This document shows, one piece after another, positions 1-6,089 of a DNA stretch of 6,794 nucleotides (position 1 is its first letter; every line of letters starts with the position of its first letter). The notes below the pieces were generated by a model. That model was not told the DNA's origin. It did not search any database and saw only the letters and a list, made by a program, of their open reading frames with translations. Source of the stretch: an uncultured Lachnospiraceae bacterium (GTDB lineage Bacteria > Bacillota > Clostridia > Lachnospirales > Lachnospiraceae); assembly GCA_945834545.1 (NCBI GenBank), contig CAMAHO010000124.1, positions 1-6,794 of the forward strand, read 5' to 3'. Position numbers and translations under genes: made by a program.

Positions 1-38
1 TGCTACCTGTCTTCTGTCCGATTTAGAATTTCATGTTA

Positions 39-57
39 CCAGGGGCAAATCCCCCAG
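39..57 (-). other. Hairpin downstream of glyA, weak transcript-end candidate
   Basis: About 33 bases after the glyA stop, the minus strand reads CTGGGGG, a 5-base loop ATTTG, then CCCCTGG: four G-C pairs extended by two G-U wobbles and one further pair. No T-run follows on the minus strand, so it is not a standard intrinsic terminator. It could still be a 3' stabilising hairpin. Nothing else recognisable lies in bases 1-89. Confidence 0.25.
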
Positions 58-89
58 TTTGCTGTCTAAGAATTGTGTTGTATAACCTC

Positions 90-1325
90 CTACAAAGGAT
101 ACTTGTCTGTCAATGCTTGCACAATAGCTCGAGCCTCAGGAACCTTTTCTTCCCCACCCTTAATGACAAGGGCAATTGCCTCTGCAATCTGATCCATATC
201 CTCCACATTCATGCCTCTGGAGGTAACGGCAGGTGTGCCCAGTCGAATACCACTGGTCACAAACGGAGACTGAGGGTCGTTAGGAATGGTATTTTTATTG
301 CAGGTAATATGTGCCTGATCCAAAAGCTTTTCCACTGCCTTACCGGTAAGTCCGAAGTTGGTCAGGTCAACCAACATGAGATGATTGTCTGTACCACCGG
401 AGACAATCTTGATGCCCCTGCTAATCAGGCCCTTGCACAGAGCCTGGGCATTGTCAATGATACCCTGCTGATAGTTCTTGAAATCATCACTCAAGGCTTC
501 CTTGAAGCAGACTGCCTTGCCTGCGATGACATGCATTAAAGGGCCACCCTGAATTCCGGGGAAAATAGCCTTGTTGAAGTTGTACTTTTCATTGACTGCA
601 TTGCTGCTTAAAATCATACCACCTCTAGGTCCTCTCAAGGTCTTATGGGTGGTGGTGGTCACCACATCTGCATAAGGAATCGGACTGGGATGCAAACCGG
701 CAGCTACAAGACCTGCTATGTGAGCCATATCTACCATGAGAACAGCTCCCACTTCATCTGCTACCTCCCTGAATTTCTTGAAATCAATGGTTCGTGCATA
801 AGCGGAGGCACCTGCAATAATCATCTTTGGCTTTGCCTCCAGCGCAATTCTGCGGAGCTCCTCATAATCGATAAAGCCTTCATCATTCACGCCGTAAGGA
901 ACAATGTGAAAATACTTTCCGGACATGTTTACCGGTGAACCGTGTGTCAGATGTCCGCCGTGATCCAAATTCATACCCATAATGGTATCCCCCGGCTTGC
1001 ACACTGCAAACTGCACTGCCATATTTGCCTGTGCACCGGAATGAGGCTGTACATTGGCATACTCACAGCCAAACAACTCCTTCGCTCTTTCAATAGCCAG
1101 GTTTTCAACCACGTCCACGCAATCACAGCCGCCGTAATATCTCTTACCCGGATATCCTTCCGCATATTTATTGGTAAGTGGGCTTCCCATAGCAGCCATA
1201 ACAGCCTTGCTCACCCAGTTTTCTGATGCAATAAGCTCTATATGACTGTTCTGTCTCTCCTGCTCATCAACGATTGCCTGGGCAATCTGGGGATCCACCT
1301 TTTTTACCTCATCTAAGCTATACAT
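90..1325 (-). CDS. glyA: Serine hydroxymethyltransferase (SHMT)
   Basis: This PLP-dependent cytoplasmic enzyme interconverts serine plus tetrahydrofolate and glycine plus 5,10-methylene-tetrahydrofolate, the main entry of one-carbon units for purine, thymidylate and methionine synthesis. The 411-residue product has the normal bacterial length and is intact. Visible signatures are the N-terminal ELIASEN-type segment (residues 30-36), the TNKYAEGYPGKRYYGG substrate segment (51-66), the VDMAHIAG cofactor segment with Asp199 and His202, and the TTTTHKTLRGPRGG segment in which Lys228 is the expected Schiff-base lysine. Arg361 in SGIRLGTPA is the expected substrate-carboxylate arginine. The start is well supported: AGGAGG lies 7 bases upstream (1338-1333). 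It is divergent from the lipid kinase and probably transcribed alone from a promoter at 1450-1423 with a leader of about 90 bases. Family assignment is essentially certain; the only open point is regulation. Confidence 0.98.
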   Translation of the reverse strand: MYSLDEVKKVDPQIAQAIVDEQERQNSHIELIASENWVSKAVMAAMGSPLTNKYAEGYPGKRYYGGCDCVDVVENLAIERAKELFGCEYANVQPHSGAQANMAVQFAVCKPGDTIMGMNLDHGGHLTHGSPVNMSGKYFHIVPYGVNDEGFIDYEELRRIALEAKPKMIIAGASAYARTIDFKKFREVADEVGAVLMVDMAHIAGLVAAGLHPSPIPYADVVTTTTHKTLRGPRGGMILSSNAVNEKYNFNKAIFPGIQGGPLMHVIAGKAVCFKEALSDDFKNYQQGIIDNAQALCKGLISRGIKIVSGGTDNHLMLVDLTNFGLTGKAVEKLLDQAHITCNKNTIPNDPQSPFVTSGIRLGTPAVTSRGMNVEDMDQIAEAIALVIKGGEEKVPEARAIVQALTDKYPL

Positions 1326-1332
1326 TCTCTGT

Positions 1333-1338
1333 CCTCCT
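1333..1338 (-). promoter_or_regulatory. Ribosome binding site of glyA
   Basis: Perfect AGGAGG on the minus strand, 7 bases before the ATG at 1325. It fixes the glyA start. Confidence 0.85.
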
Positions 1339-1360
1339 TATTTACGTTTGGTTAAGTACC

Positions 1361-1398
1361 GGGGGGACGGTAATTTCCGGCTTTTTTAGTGTCCCCTC
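1361..1398 (-). promoter_or_regulatory. Possible stem-loop in the glyA leader
   Basis: Within the predicted glyA leader, GGGGAC (minus strand, 1396-1391) can pair with GTCCCC (1368-1363), giving six perfect pairs around a 22-base loop. A competing pairing of GCCGG (1381-1377) with CCGGT (1362-1358) uses overlapping bases, so two alternative folds are possible. No U-run follows on the minus strand, so it is not an intrinsic terminator there, and it does not resemble a riboswitch class I can name. It may affect translation or mRNA stability, or be chance in a C/G-rich patch. Confidence 0.25.
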
Positions 1399-1422
1399 TG
1401 GCCCACGCCCAACATTTCCATT

Positions 1423-1450
1423 ATTTTAACACAGATAGAACAAATTGCAA
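1423..1450 (-). promoter_or_regulatory. Probable sigma-70/sigA promoter of glyA
   Basis: Read on the minus strand, TTGCAA (1450-1445) is followed by a 16-base spacer and TAAAAT (1428-1423, five of six matches to TATAAT). The predicted transcript starts near 1416, giving a leader of about 90 bases before the glyA ATG. The -35 hexamer is its own reverse complement and is shared with the plus-strand promoter of the lipid kinase. Prediction is by eye from consensus only. Confidence 0.55.
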
Positions 1451-1473
1451 ATATGAATAAAAGACGGTATAAT
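1445..1473 (+). promoter_or_regulatory. Probable sigma-70/sigA promoter of the lipid kinase gene
   Basis: TTGCAA (1445-1450), an ideal 17-base spacer, then a perfect TATAAT (1468-1473). Transcription would start near 1480, downstream of the ATG at 1453. That rules the upstream ATG out for this promoter and leaves a short leader of roughly 24 bases before the ATG at 1504. The -35 hexamer is palindromic and also serves the glyA promoter on the other strand. Confidence 0.65.
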
Positions 1474-1489
1474 AACTACAAAAACACGC

Positions 1490-1495
1490 AAAGGA
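1490..1495 (+). promoter_or_regulatory. Ribosome binding site deciding the lipid kinase start
   Basis: AAAGGA lies 8 bases before the ATG at 1504. The alternative in-frame ATG at 1453 has no purine-rich site before it and lies inside the promoter. This makes 1504 the preferred start. Confidence 0.7.
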
Positions 1496-1503
1496 TAAAG
1501 CCT

Positions 1504-2430
1504 ATGTATCACGTGATTATCAATCCCGGCTCCAGATCCGGCAAAACCCTGGCTCTATGGGAGAAAAAAGTGAAACCTGCTGTCGACGAGACCGGTATCA
1601 GCTATCAGACCTATTTCAGCAACAAGGAAGACGGTCTTGCAGGTATCGCTACCCAGCTCGAAAGAGAAAACCCGCAAGGGGATATCTGCTGTATTCTCCT
1701 CGGTGGGGATGGCTCATTAAACGAATTTATACAAGGCTTTACGGATATATCCCGACTGGTTTTAGGGCTCATTCAATGCGGTTCCGGAAATGATTTGGCA
1801 AGAGACTTAGCCTTGCCAAAAAATCCCACTAAGGCCATCCGGCAAATACTGCAAAACGGCACCCTACACCCTATGGACTTGGGGGAGGTTCGCTTTCCGG
1901 ATGGTGCTGCCAGATACTTTGTCACCAGCACCGGAGTAGGCTTTGATGCAGCCGTCTGTGAGGAGGTGGAGCATTCCAAGCTGAAAACCCTGTTAAATAA
2001 AATCGGCTTAGGCAAGCTGGTTTACCTGGGGGTTGCCCTAAAACAGATTTTTGGCATTAAGCCTTTCTCCTGTCAGCTTACCCTCAATGAGGGAGAACCT
2101 GCAAACCTTGGAAAAAGCCTGTTCATCGCCGGTATGAACCATCGTTATGAGGGTGGCGGTTTTCAGTTTTGTCCTAAGGCAGACTGTACTGACGGAAGTC
2201 TGGATTTGTGCCTGGTGGGTTCTCTGCCCAGGTGGTTCATCCTCTTAGTCCTTCCCACCGCCTTCTTTGGACTACATACACTTTTCCCGAGAATTTCCAA
2301 TGCCACCGCGGAATGCTATCACGTATCCTGCGATGTTCCCACCTGGATTCACACAGACGGGGAAGCCGTACGAAAAGAAAAAAGCTTTGATGTGGTTTGT
2401 CACAAGAAAGCTTTTCGAATGCTGTATTAA
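1504..2430 (+). CDS. Diacylglycerol kinase family lipid kinase (DgkB/YegS type)
   Basis: Members of this family transfer the ATP gamma-phosphate to a lipid hydroxyl, often diacylglycerol made during lipoteichoic acid turnover, giving phosphatidic acid; some use other lipids, so the substrate here is not proven. Taking ATG 1504, the product is 308 residues, normal for the family. It opens directly with the family start (VIINPGSRSGKT, residues 4-15), then GGDGS (67-71) in the nucleotide-binding loop, GSGNDLAR (93-100), GVGFDA (144-149), the acidic KADCTDGSLD segment (225-234) and HTDGEA (283-288). All core motifs are intact. There is no signal peptide; a hydrophobic stretch at about 244-256 belongs to the fold rather than being a clear membrane span. 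An in-frame ATG at 1453 would add 17 residues unlike the family, and it lies upstream of the predicted transcription start. The gene stands alone, divergent from glyA and convergent with the glycosyltransferase, with no clear terminator after it. Confidence 0.93.
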   Translation: MYHVIINPGSRSGKTLALWEKKVKPAVDETGISYQTYFSNKEDGLAGIATQLERENPQGDICCILLGGDGSLNEFIQGFTDISRLVLGLIQCGSGNDLARDLALPKNPTKAIRQILQNGTLHPMDLGEVRFPDGAARYFVTSTGVGFDAAVCEEVEHSKLKTLLNKIGLGKLVYLGVALKQIFGIKPFSCQLTLNEGEPANLGKSLFIAGMNHRYEGGGFQFCPKADCTDGSLDLCLVGSLPRWFILLVLPTAFFGLHTLFPRISNATAECYHVSCDVPTWIHTDGEAVRKEKSFDVVCHKKAFRMLY

Positions 2431-2494
2431 CTACGCGGTCTGCAAACAAACACATAAATCCGTGTCGGGTCTGCAATTTCGATATGACAGCAGG

Positions 2495-3523
2495 TTAATT
2501 AAACTTATATATTTTTTGAGCCACCTTGTAGCCGGTTGAGGCTATGGCTCTGCCAATACTTCCCGGAAGATTCATGGCGATTCCCATAATGCCGGAACGA
2601 AGATACCGATGGAGCCTCTCATCTCTGCCTTTCAGATAGCTCCACAGGGCTGCCTTCTTGTCCAGGTTTTCTTTTTTCTTAGAGCGTATGGCCAGAACGG
2701 AGGAAATCGTGGTGATGATTTCCAAATAATTTCTCATATAACGGTACAGGTGGGGTTGCTTTAAAATTTCCCGTTTCTTGTCAATCAAATAGTCCATCAT
2801 AATGTAGTTTACCCGCAGCTGCTGGTCAATTCTCTCTATCATGATACTCTCATTTACGGACTGATCCTCTCTCCCTATATAATAGCGGTAAAAATCCACA
2901 TCCATATAGTACATATTCTTTACATAGGGCAAAGGCTCAAAGACATAGATATTATCTACATAAAAGGTATGCTCCGGCAGTTTCATACCACTTTTTTTCA
3001 ATAGCTTTGTGCGAAAGATCACGGAATGCATGAGGATGTAATGGCCCTTTTTAAAATGGCCGCAATCCTCCCAGGTAAAGGGGGTATCAACCGGCATCAT
3101 ATGCCTGTATTGAATCACCTTTTTATGTTTTTCTCCCTGCTTTTCATACACATAGTTGCTAAGCAGCATATCCAGGTTTTCAGGCTGTGTTTGATACTCT
3201 CTGAGCTTGTCCAGAATCTTTTTGTAGGCGGTGATATCCACCCAGTCATCACTGTCTACCACCTTGAAATAAAGTCCTGTGGCATGCTCAATCCCCGCAT
3301 TGACGGCAGAACCATGCCCTCCGTTTTCCTTGTGGACTGCCCTTACAATCTCCGGATATTTTTCTGCATACTCGTCAGCAATCAAAGCTGTATCGTCCTT
3401 TGTGGAACCGTCGTCCACAATTATGATTTCCACTTCCACGCCCCCCGTGAGTAAGATATCAATGCAGTTTCGCATATACGCTGCTGAATTGTAGCAGGGT
3501 ATTGCGATGGACAATAGCTTCAT
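2495..3523 (-). CDS. Family 2 glycosyltransferase
   Basis: A GT-A fold inverting glycosyltransferase that transfers a sugar from a nucleotide-sugar to an acceptor that cannot be identified here (surface polysaccharide, teichoic acid or glycolipid are all possible). The 342-residue product shows SIAIPCYNSAAY (residues 5-16), IIIVDDGSTKDD (33-44), KENGGHGSAVNAGIEHATG (65-83) and the DxD-type metal/nucleotide site VVDSDDW (88-94). The later FYVDN (187-191) and GREDQSV (217-223) segments probably contribute the acceptor side and catalytic base. The C-terminal part is basic and helical (about 250-342), and its last 35 residues are rich in Gly, Ala and Ile and may touch the membrane, but there is no clear transmembrane anchor. 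Its ATG has the AAGGAGGAG site, located in the 18-base gap after the upstream fusion gene, so it is most likely the last gene of the DUF1653 / SfsA-MutY operon. A functional link to DNA repair is not evident. Confidence 0.92.
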   Translation of the reverse strand: MKLLSIAIPCYNSAAYMRNCIDILLTGGVEVEIIIVDDGSTKDDTALIADEYAEKYPEIVRAVHKENGGHGSAVNAGIEHATGLYFKVVDSDDWVDITAYKKILDKLREYQTQPENLDMLLSNYVYEKQGEKHKKVIQYRHMMPVDTPFTWEDCGHFKKGHYILMHSVIFRTKLLKKSGMKLPEHTFYVDNIYVFEPLPYVKNMYYMDVDFYRYYIGREDQSVNESIMIERIDQQLRVNYIMMDYLIDKKREILKQPHLYRYMRNYLEIITTISSVLAIRSKKKENLDKKAALWSYLKGRDERLHRYLRSGIMGIAMNLPGSIGRAIASTGYKVAQKIYKFN

Positions 3524-3532
3524 CTTTAATGA

Positions 3533-3541
3533 CTCCTCCTT
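3533..3541 (-). promoter_or_regulatory. Strong ribosome binding site of the glycosyltransferase
   Basis: On the minus strand AAGGAGGAG begins on the base right after the TAA of the SfsA-MutY gene (3544-3542) and sits 9 bases before the ATG at 3523. The adjacency of stop and ribosome site suggests translational coupling in one transcript. Confidence 0.75.
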
Positions 3542-5338
3542 TTATATATTCTTTTTCCCCTGTTTCAGGGCTAAAAGCTCGTAATACGCCTCGAAGGCTG
3601 AGGGCAGGGGATAAGAAGTCTGCATCTCCTCCTTCTCAACAAAGAAAACATTTTCTAATTCACCGGAAGGTTTTAGCTTTTCCAACGAGTCCACCTTGAT
3701 ACGAAAGCTTTTCATATGCCATTCTATATGGCTGAAGATGTGCTTGGCATCCGGTGCCGGCTGTACCCTGATTGGCTGTATTCCCTGTTTTGTCAGGAAT
3801 GCCATCACCTGCTTTTTCGTGTTCCATCCCTCCAACACTGGAAACTCATACAGTCCTGCTAACAAACCTTTCTCCGGCCTCTTGCGAATCGCTATCTTGG
3901 TCATATCCTCAATAATCAGGACTGTCTTTTCTTCCACCTTGCGTTGCTTCTTGGATGACTTTTTGGGATACTCCTGCTCCCTCCCGGATTTGTGGGCAAG
4001 GCAGAAACCTGCCAGAGGACAGCTCTCGCAATGGGGCCGTCCGTTGGGCACACATACTGTAGCCCCTAATTCCATAAACCCCTGATTGATACTTCCGGGA
4101 TTCTCAAGATACATTACCGGCTTAAGCTCTCTTTCGATGCTTTCCTTGACCTTACTGTCCGCTATGTTCCTGTCATCCATGCGAATTCTTGCCAGGACTC
4201 TTAAGACATTGCCGTCCACAGCCGGAAAAGGCTCCCTGAATGCAATGGAGGAAATGGCTCCCGCTGTGTAGCTTCCGATTCCCGGGAGGTTTATAAGTTC
4301 CTCATAGTTCCCAGGCATTTCCCCCTGAAAGCTTTCACACACCACCTGTGCCGCCTTTTTAAGATTTCGGGCACGATTGTAATAGCCCAGGCCCTCCCAA
4401 AGTTTTAATAGGCTTTCCTCCTCAACACAGCTTAAGCTGTGAATATCCGGAAGTGCATTCATAAACCTCTCATAATATGGCTTTACCGCTTCCACCCTGG
4501 TCTGTTGCAGCATAATCTCTGAAATCCAGACCCGGTAGGCAGAGGGTTCGTCTCTCCAAGGCAACGCCCTGTGTCCTTTTTCATACCATTCTACCAGAGG
4601 TTTGATGATGCCCTTAAGCTGTGTTTCGTCCTGTACCAGACACAAGGGCCGCTTCCCGTCAAGGGAGACCGGGATGGCTTTATGAATCCACATCTCGTCT
4701 GGCTTTACCTTACACTCCAGAGCATACACCTCCACCCCTGCCTGATGGGCCGCCCTCAAGGCATCACAAAACGCCGGATGTCGCTCTACATCCGGCACAA
4801 AGTATTCTGCTGCTTCCATTTGAACCACAAAAAGGACTATGGCACGATACCCATTCTGCCTTGCCTGCACCAGCTCCTCTACATGCTTGATTGCCCGCTC
4901 AGAGGGCGCATCCGGAAAGCAAACCACATTGTCCTGTTCCCTGGTTACCCCTTTTACTTCAATGAATATCTTCTCGTTCTTGGTCTCTAAGTAAAAATCA
5001 AACCTGGAGTTGCCGTACACACACTCAGGTTTTACGCTACATATGTCCGGGAATCGTTCCTTATCACACAACCACTCTCTGACCACTGCGTTAGGTGCCT
5101 GGGAATCCATATTGACAAGGCGATCTCCCTTCCACACAGCCACTAGGTCATACTGTGTGCTGCGGGTGGGCTGGTTGCTCTTTTCCAGGTAAACCCTTGC
5201 CCCGGGCAATAACAGTTCCCCACATCTGCCGGTATTCTTTACATGCACCTTCTCCGTCTCATTGCCCACCTTGCAGTAGGCAATAAAGCGATTCGGTCGC
5301 TCACAAAAACTGGCTTCCACAATTTCTCTATACTTCAT
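3542..5338 (-). CDS. mutY: SfsA-MutY fusion: PD-(D/E)XK nuclease-like SfsA domain joined to A/G-specific adenine glycosylase
   Basis: One uninterrupted 598-residue frame holds two full proteins. Residues 1 to about 226 match SfsA (DNA-binding, sugar fermentation stimulation protein/nuclease family): an N-terminal OB-like part (about 1-80) with HVKNTGRCGELLLPG, then a PD-(D/E)XK-type core with Asp114 (SRFDF), Glu127 and Lys129 (FIEVKGVT). Residues about 244-598 match MutY, which removes adenine mispaired with 8-oxoguanine. They include LPWR (259-262), Glu274 in WISEIMLQQT, the helix-hairpin-helix LPGIGSYTAG (351-360) with Tyr357, and catalytic Asp375 in VDGNVLRVLAR. The iron-sulfur cysteines Cys429, 437, 440 and 446 follow (C-x7-C-x2-C-x5-C), then a NUDIX-like 8-oxoguanine recognition domain (about 470-590) with GLLAGLYEFP and FSH at 535-537. 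Glu274, Tyr357 and Asp375 keep the spacing of Glu43, Tyr126 and Asp144 of Geobacillus MutY. The linker is about 18 residues. GGAG lies 5 bases before the ATG, in an 11-base gap after the DUF1653 gene. The domain calls are secure; a joint mechanism is inference. Confidence 0.95.
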   Translation of the reverse strand: MKYREIVEASFCERPNRFIAYCKVGNETEKVHVKNTGRCGELLLPGARVYLEKSNQPTRSTQYDLVAVWKGDRLVNMDSQAPNAVVREWLCDKERFPDICSVKPECVYGNSRFDFYLETKNEKIFIEVKGVTREQDNVVCFPDAPSERAIKHVEELVQARQNGYRAIVLFVVQMEAAEYFVPDVERHPAFCDALRAAHQAGVEVYALECKVKPDEMWIHKAIPVSLDGKRPLCLVQDETQLKGIIKPLVEWYEKGHRALPWRDEPSAYRVWISEIMLQQTRVEAVKPYYERFMNALPDIHSLSCVEEESLLKLWEGLGYYNRARNLKKAAQVVCESFQGEMPGNYEELINLPGIGSYTAGAISSIAFREPFPAVDGNVLRVLARIRMDDRNIADSKVKESIERELKPVMYLENPGSINQGFMELGATVCVPNGRPHCESCPLAGFCLAHKSGREQEYPKKSSKKQRKVEEKTVLIIEDMTKIAIRKRPEKGLLAGLYEFPVLEGWNTKKQVMAFLTKQGIQPIRVQPAPDAKHIFSHIEWHMKSFRIKVDSLEKLKPSGELENVFFVEKEEMQTSYPLPSAFEAYYELLALKQGKKNI

Positions 5339-5343
5339 ACCTA

Positions 5344-5347
5344 CTCC
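5344..5347 (-). promoter_or_regulatory. Ribosome binding site of the SfsA-MutY gene
   Basis: GGAG on the minus strand, 5 bases before the ATG at 5338 and 2 bases after the TAG of the DUF1653 gene (5352-5350). It is a modest site, and the tight spacing suggests coupling to the upstream gene. Confidence 0.5.
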
Positions 5348-5349
5348 AT

Positions 5350-5898
5350 CTATCTAAGCCTTTTACATTCAAATCGTTCCAAGGTAAGCAGGCAGCTTTT
5401 CATTTCCTCATAGCGCTCCTCTACCGGACCGTCCTTGAGCTCTATATCACAGGCTACAGACATGGTAGTCAGCATCTCATTTGTAATCCTTCCTGCCAGA
5501 GCAGTCAATATCTCCAGCCTCTTTTCATAAGAAGCGGCATCCAAGAAATCCATCAATTCCTTCGGCACAGTGTTTTCTGAAGGAATGTAAGAGATAGAAG
5601 CTCTTTCTGACGTTGCCTCCTCAGTTTCCATTCCCGGGATTCTCCCCGTCCCGATTTCCGTTGCATCAGTGAAACAAATTCTCTCAAACCGCTGTTCCTG
5701 ACTTGCTTGGGGATACTTACTCTTATCAACAGGACTCATAAACATCTCCAGCGGTCTTGCGTAAACCTGATATTCGCCGTACAGGGCCTGATAGATAACC
5801 AATTCCTCTCCTGTCTCTGAGTGTTTCGCAAGGGTGATAATCTGATACAGATTTCCCTTGAAATGTCTATAAATATCCTGTGGTCTTGGTTTTCTCAT
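5350..5898 (-). CDS. DUF1653 domain protein with unassigned helical C-terminal extension
   Basis: Residues about 6-70 carry the DUF1653 pattern: IYRHFKGNLYQIITLAKHSETGEELVIYQALYG in sequence order, then VYARPLEMF, then KYP and QRFE. This is a small beta-rich domain of unknown function that usually occurs alone as a protein of about 70-100 residues. Here it is followed by an acidic, probably disordered linker (about 75-108) and a helical, charged tail (about 112-182, starting PKELMDFLDAASYEKRLEIL) that I do not recognise. No signal peptide or membrane span is seen, so it is expected in the cytoplasm. The ATG at 5898 has GGAG 6 bases upstream. The stop is 11 bases from the SfsA-MutY start, so the two are very likely co-transcribed; a role linked to DNA repair is possible by position only. 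The gap upstream (5899-6089) carries a possible promoter and dyad. Confidence 0.88.
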   Translation of the reverse strand: MRKPRPQDIYRHFKGNLYQIITLAKHSETGEELVIYQALYGEYQVYARPLEMFMSPVDKSKYPQASQEQRFERICFTDATEIGTGRIPGMETEEATSERASISYIPSENTVPKELMDFLDAASYEKRLEILTALAGRITNEMLTTMSVACDIELKDGPVEERYEEMKSCLLTLERFECKRLR

Positions 5899-5968
5899 AG
5901 AAATCTCCGTTCCGCCGCTGTGTTTGAAAGTCTAAAAATAAGATTCCCGTTTCGGCTTTGTGCTTTTC

Positions 5969-5983
5969 ATACTCACTAAGTAT
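5969..5983. promoter_or_regulatory. Operator-like 15-bp dyad upstream of the DUF1653 operon
   Basis: Plus strand ATACTCACTAAGTAT: arms ATACT and AGTAT are perfect inverted repeats and only one of seven pairs around the centre is imperfect. It overlaps a possible minus-strand -10 box TATACT (5984-5979), whose best -35 (TGGATT, 6007-6002, 17-base spacer) is weak. A start near 5972 would leave a leader of about 73 bases. A transcription-factor site over a weak promoter is plausible but unproven. Confidence 0.3.
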
Positions 5984-6033
5984 ACCCCTTGCAAATCAAA
6001 AAATCCACAGTCTATTGTAAGGCTTTTTATATT

Positions 6034-6047
6034 TTATGAATTCATAA
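6034..6047. repeat. Perfect 14-bp palindrome in the gap between the small membrane protein gene and the DUF1653 gene
   Basis: TTATGAATTCATAA reads identically on both strands, 42 bases after the stop of the small membrane protein gene. As RNA it could form a short stem only with a poor loop, and no T-run follows on the minus strand, so it is not an intrinsic terminator. It could be a protein-binding dyad or chance in AT-rich DNA. Confidence 0.4.
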
Positions 6048-6089
6048 GAATTTCTTTTCCTGTTTTTCTCGACAGGATTTCGGTGGGAA

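Noticed and set aside
33..1226. Several plus-strand open frames of 90-170 codons opposite glyA.
   Set aside because: They lie fully inside a clearly conserved glyA on the other strand, lack ribosome sites and have Cys/His-rich translations typical of antisense shadows.
1326..1452. A glycine, SAM or tetrahydrofolate riboswitch upstream of glyA.
   Set aside because: The leader is short and lacks the multi-helix cores of those classes; only a simple stem-loop and one alternative pairing are visible.
2437..2476. Direct repeat GGTCTGCAA at 2437-2445 and 2468-2476.
   Set aside because: Nine bases, two copies, no flanking structure or mobile gene; most likely chance.
2431..2494. A bidirectional intrinsic terminator between the convergent lipid kinase and glycosyltransferase genes.
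   Set aside because: The best stem (ACAC with GTGT, around 2450-2466) has only four or five pairs and a broken T-run, so I do not call it a terminator.
4600..4670. The SfsA/MutY junction as an assembly or frameshift artefact joining two genes.
   Set aside because: The frame is continuous through the linker, with no stop codon, no homopolymer at the junction and no sign of a ribosome site or lost start for a separate mutY. Raw reads would still settle it.
4571..5192. Overlapping plus-strand open frames opposite the SfsA half of the fusion.
   Set aside because: The minus-strand frame carries recognisable domains throughout, and these frames show no domain or start signal.
5930..5968. A 12-codon leader-peptide frame (MKSTKPKRESYF) before the DUF1653 gene on the minus strand.
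   Set aside because: No usable ribosome site, and the predicted transcript would start almost at its ATG. It shows no run of one regulatory amino acid.
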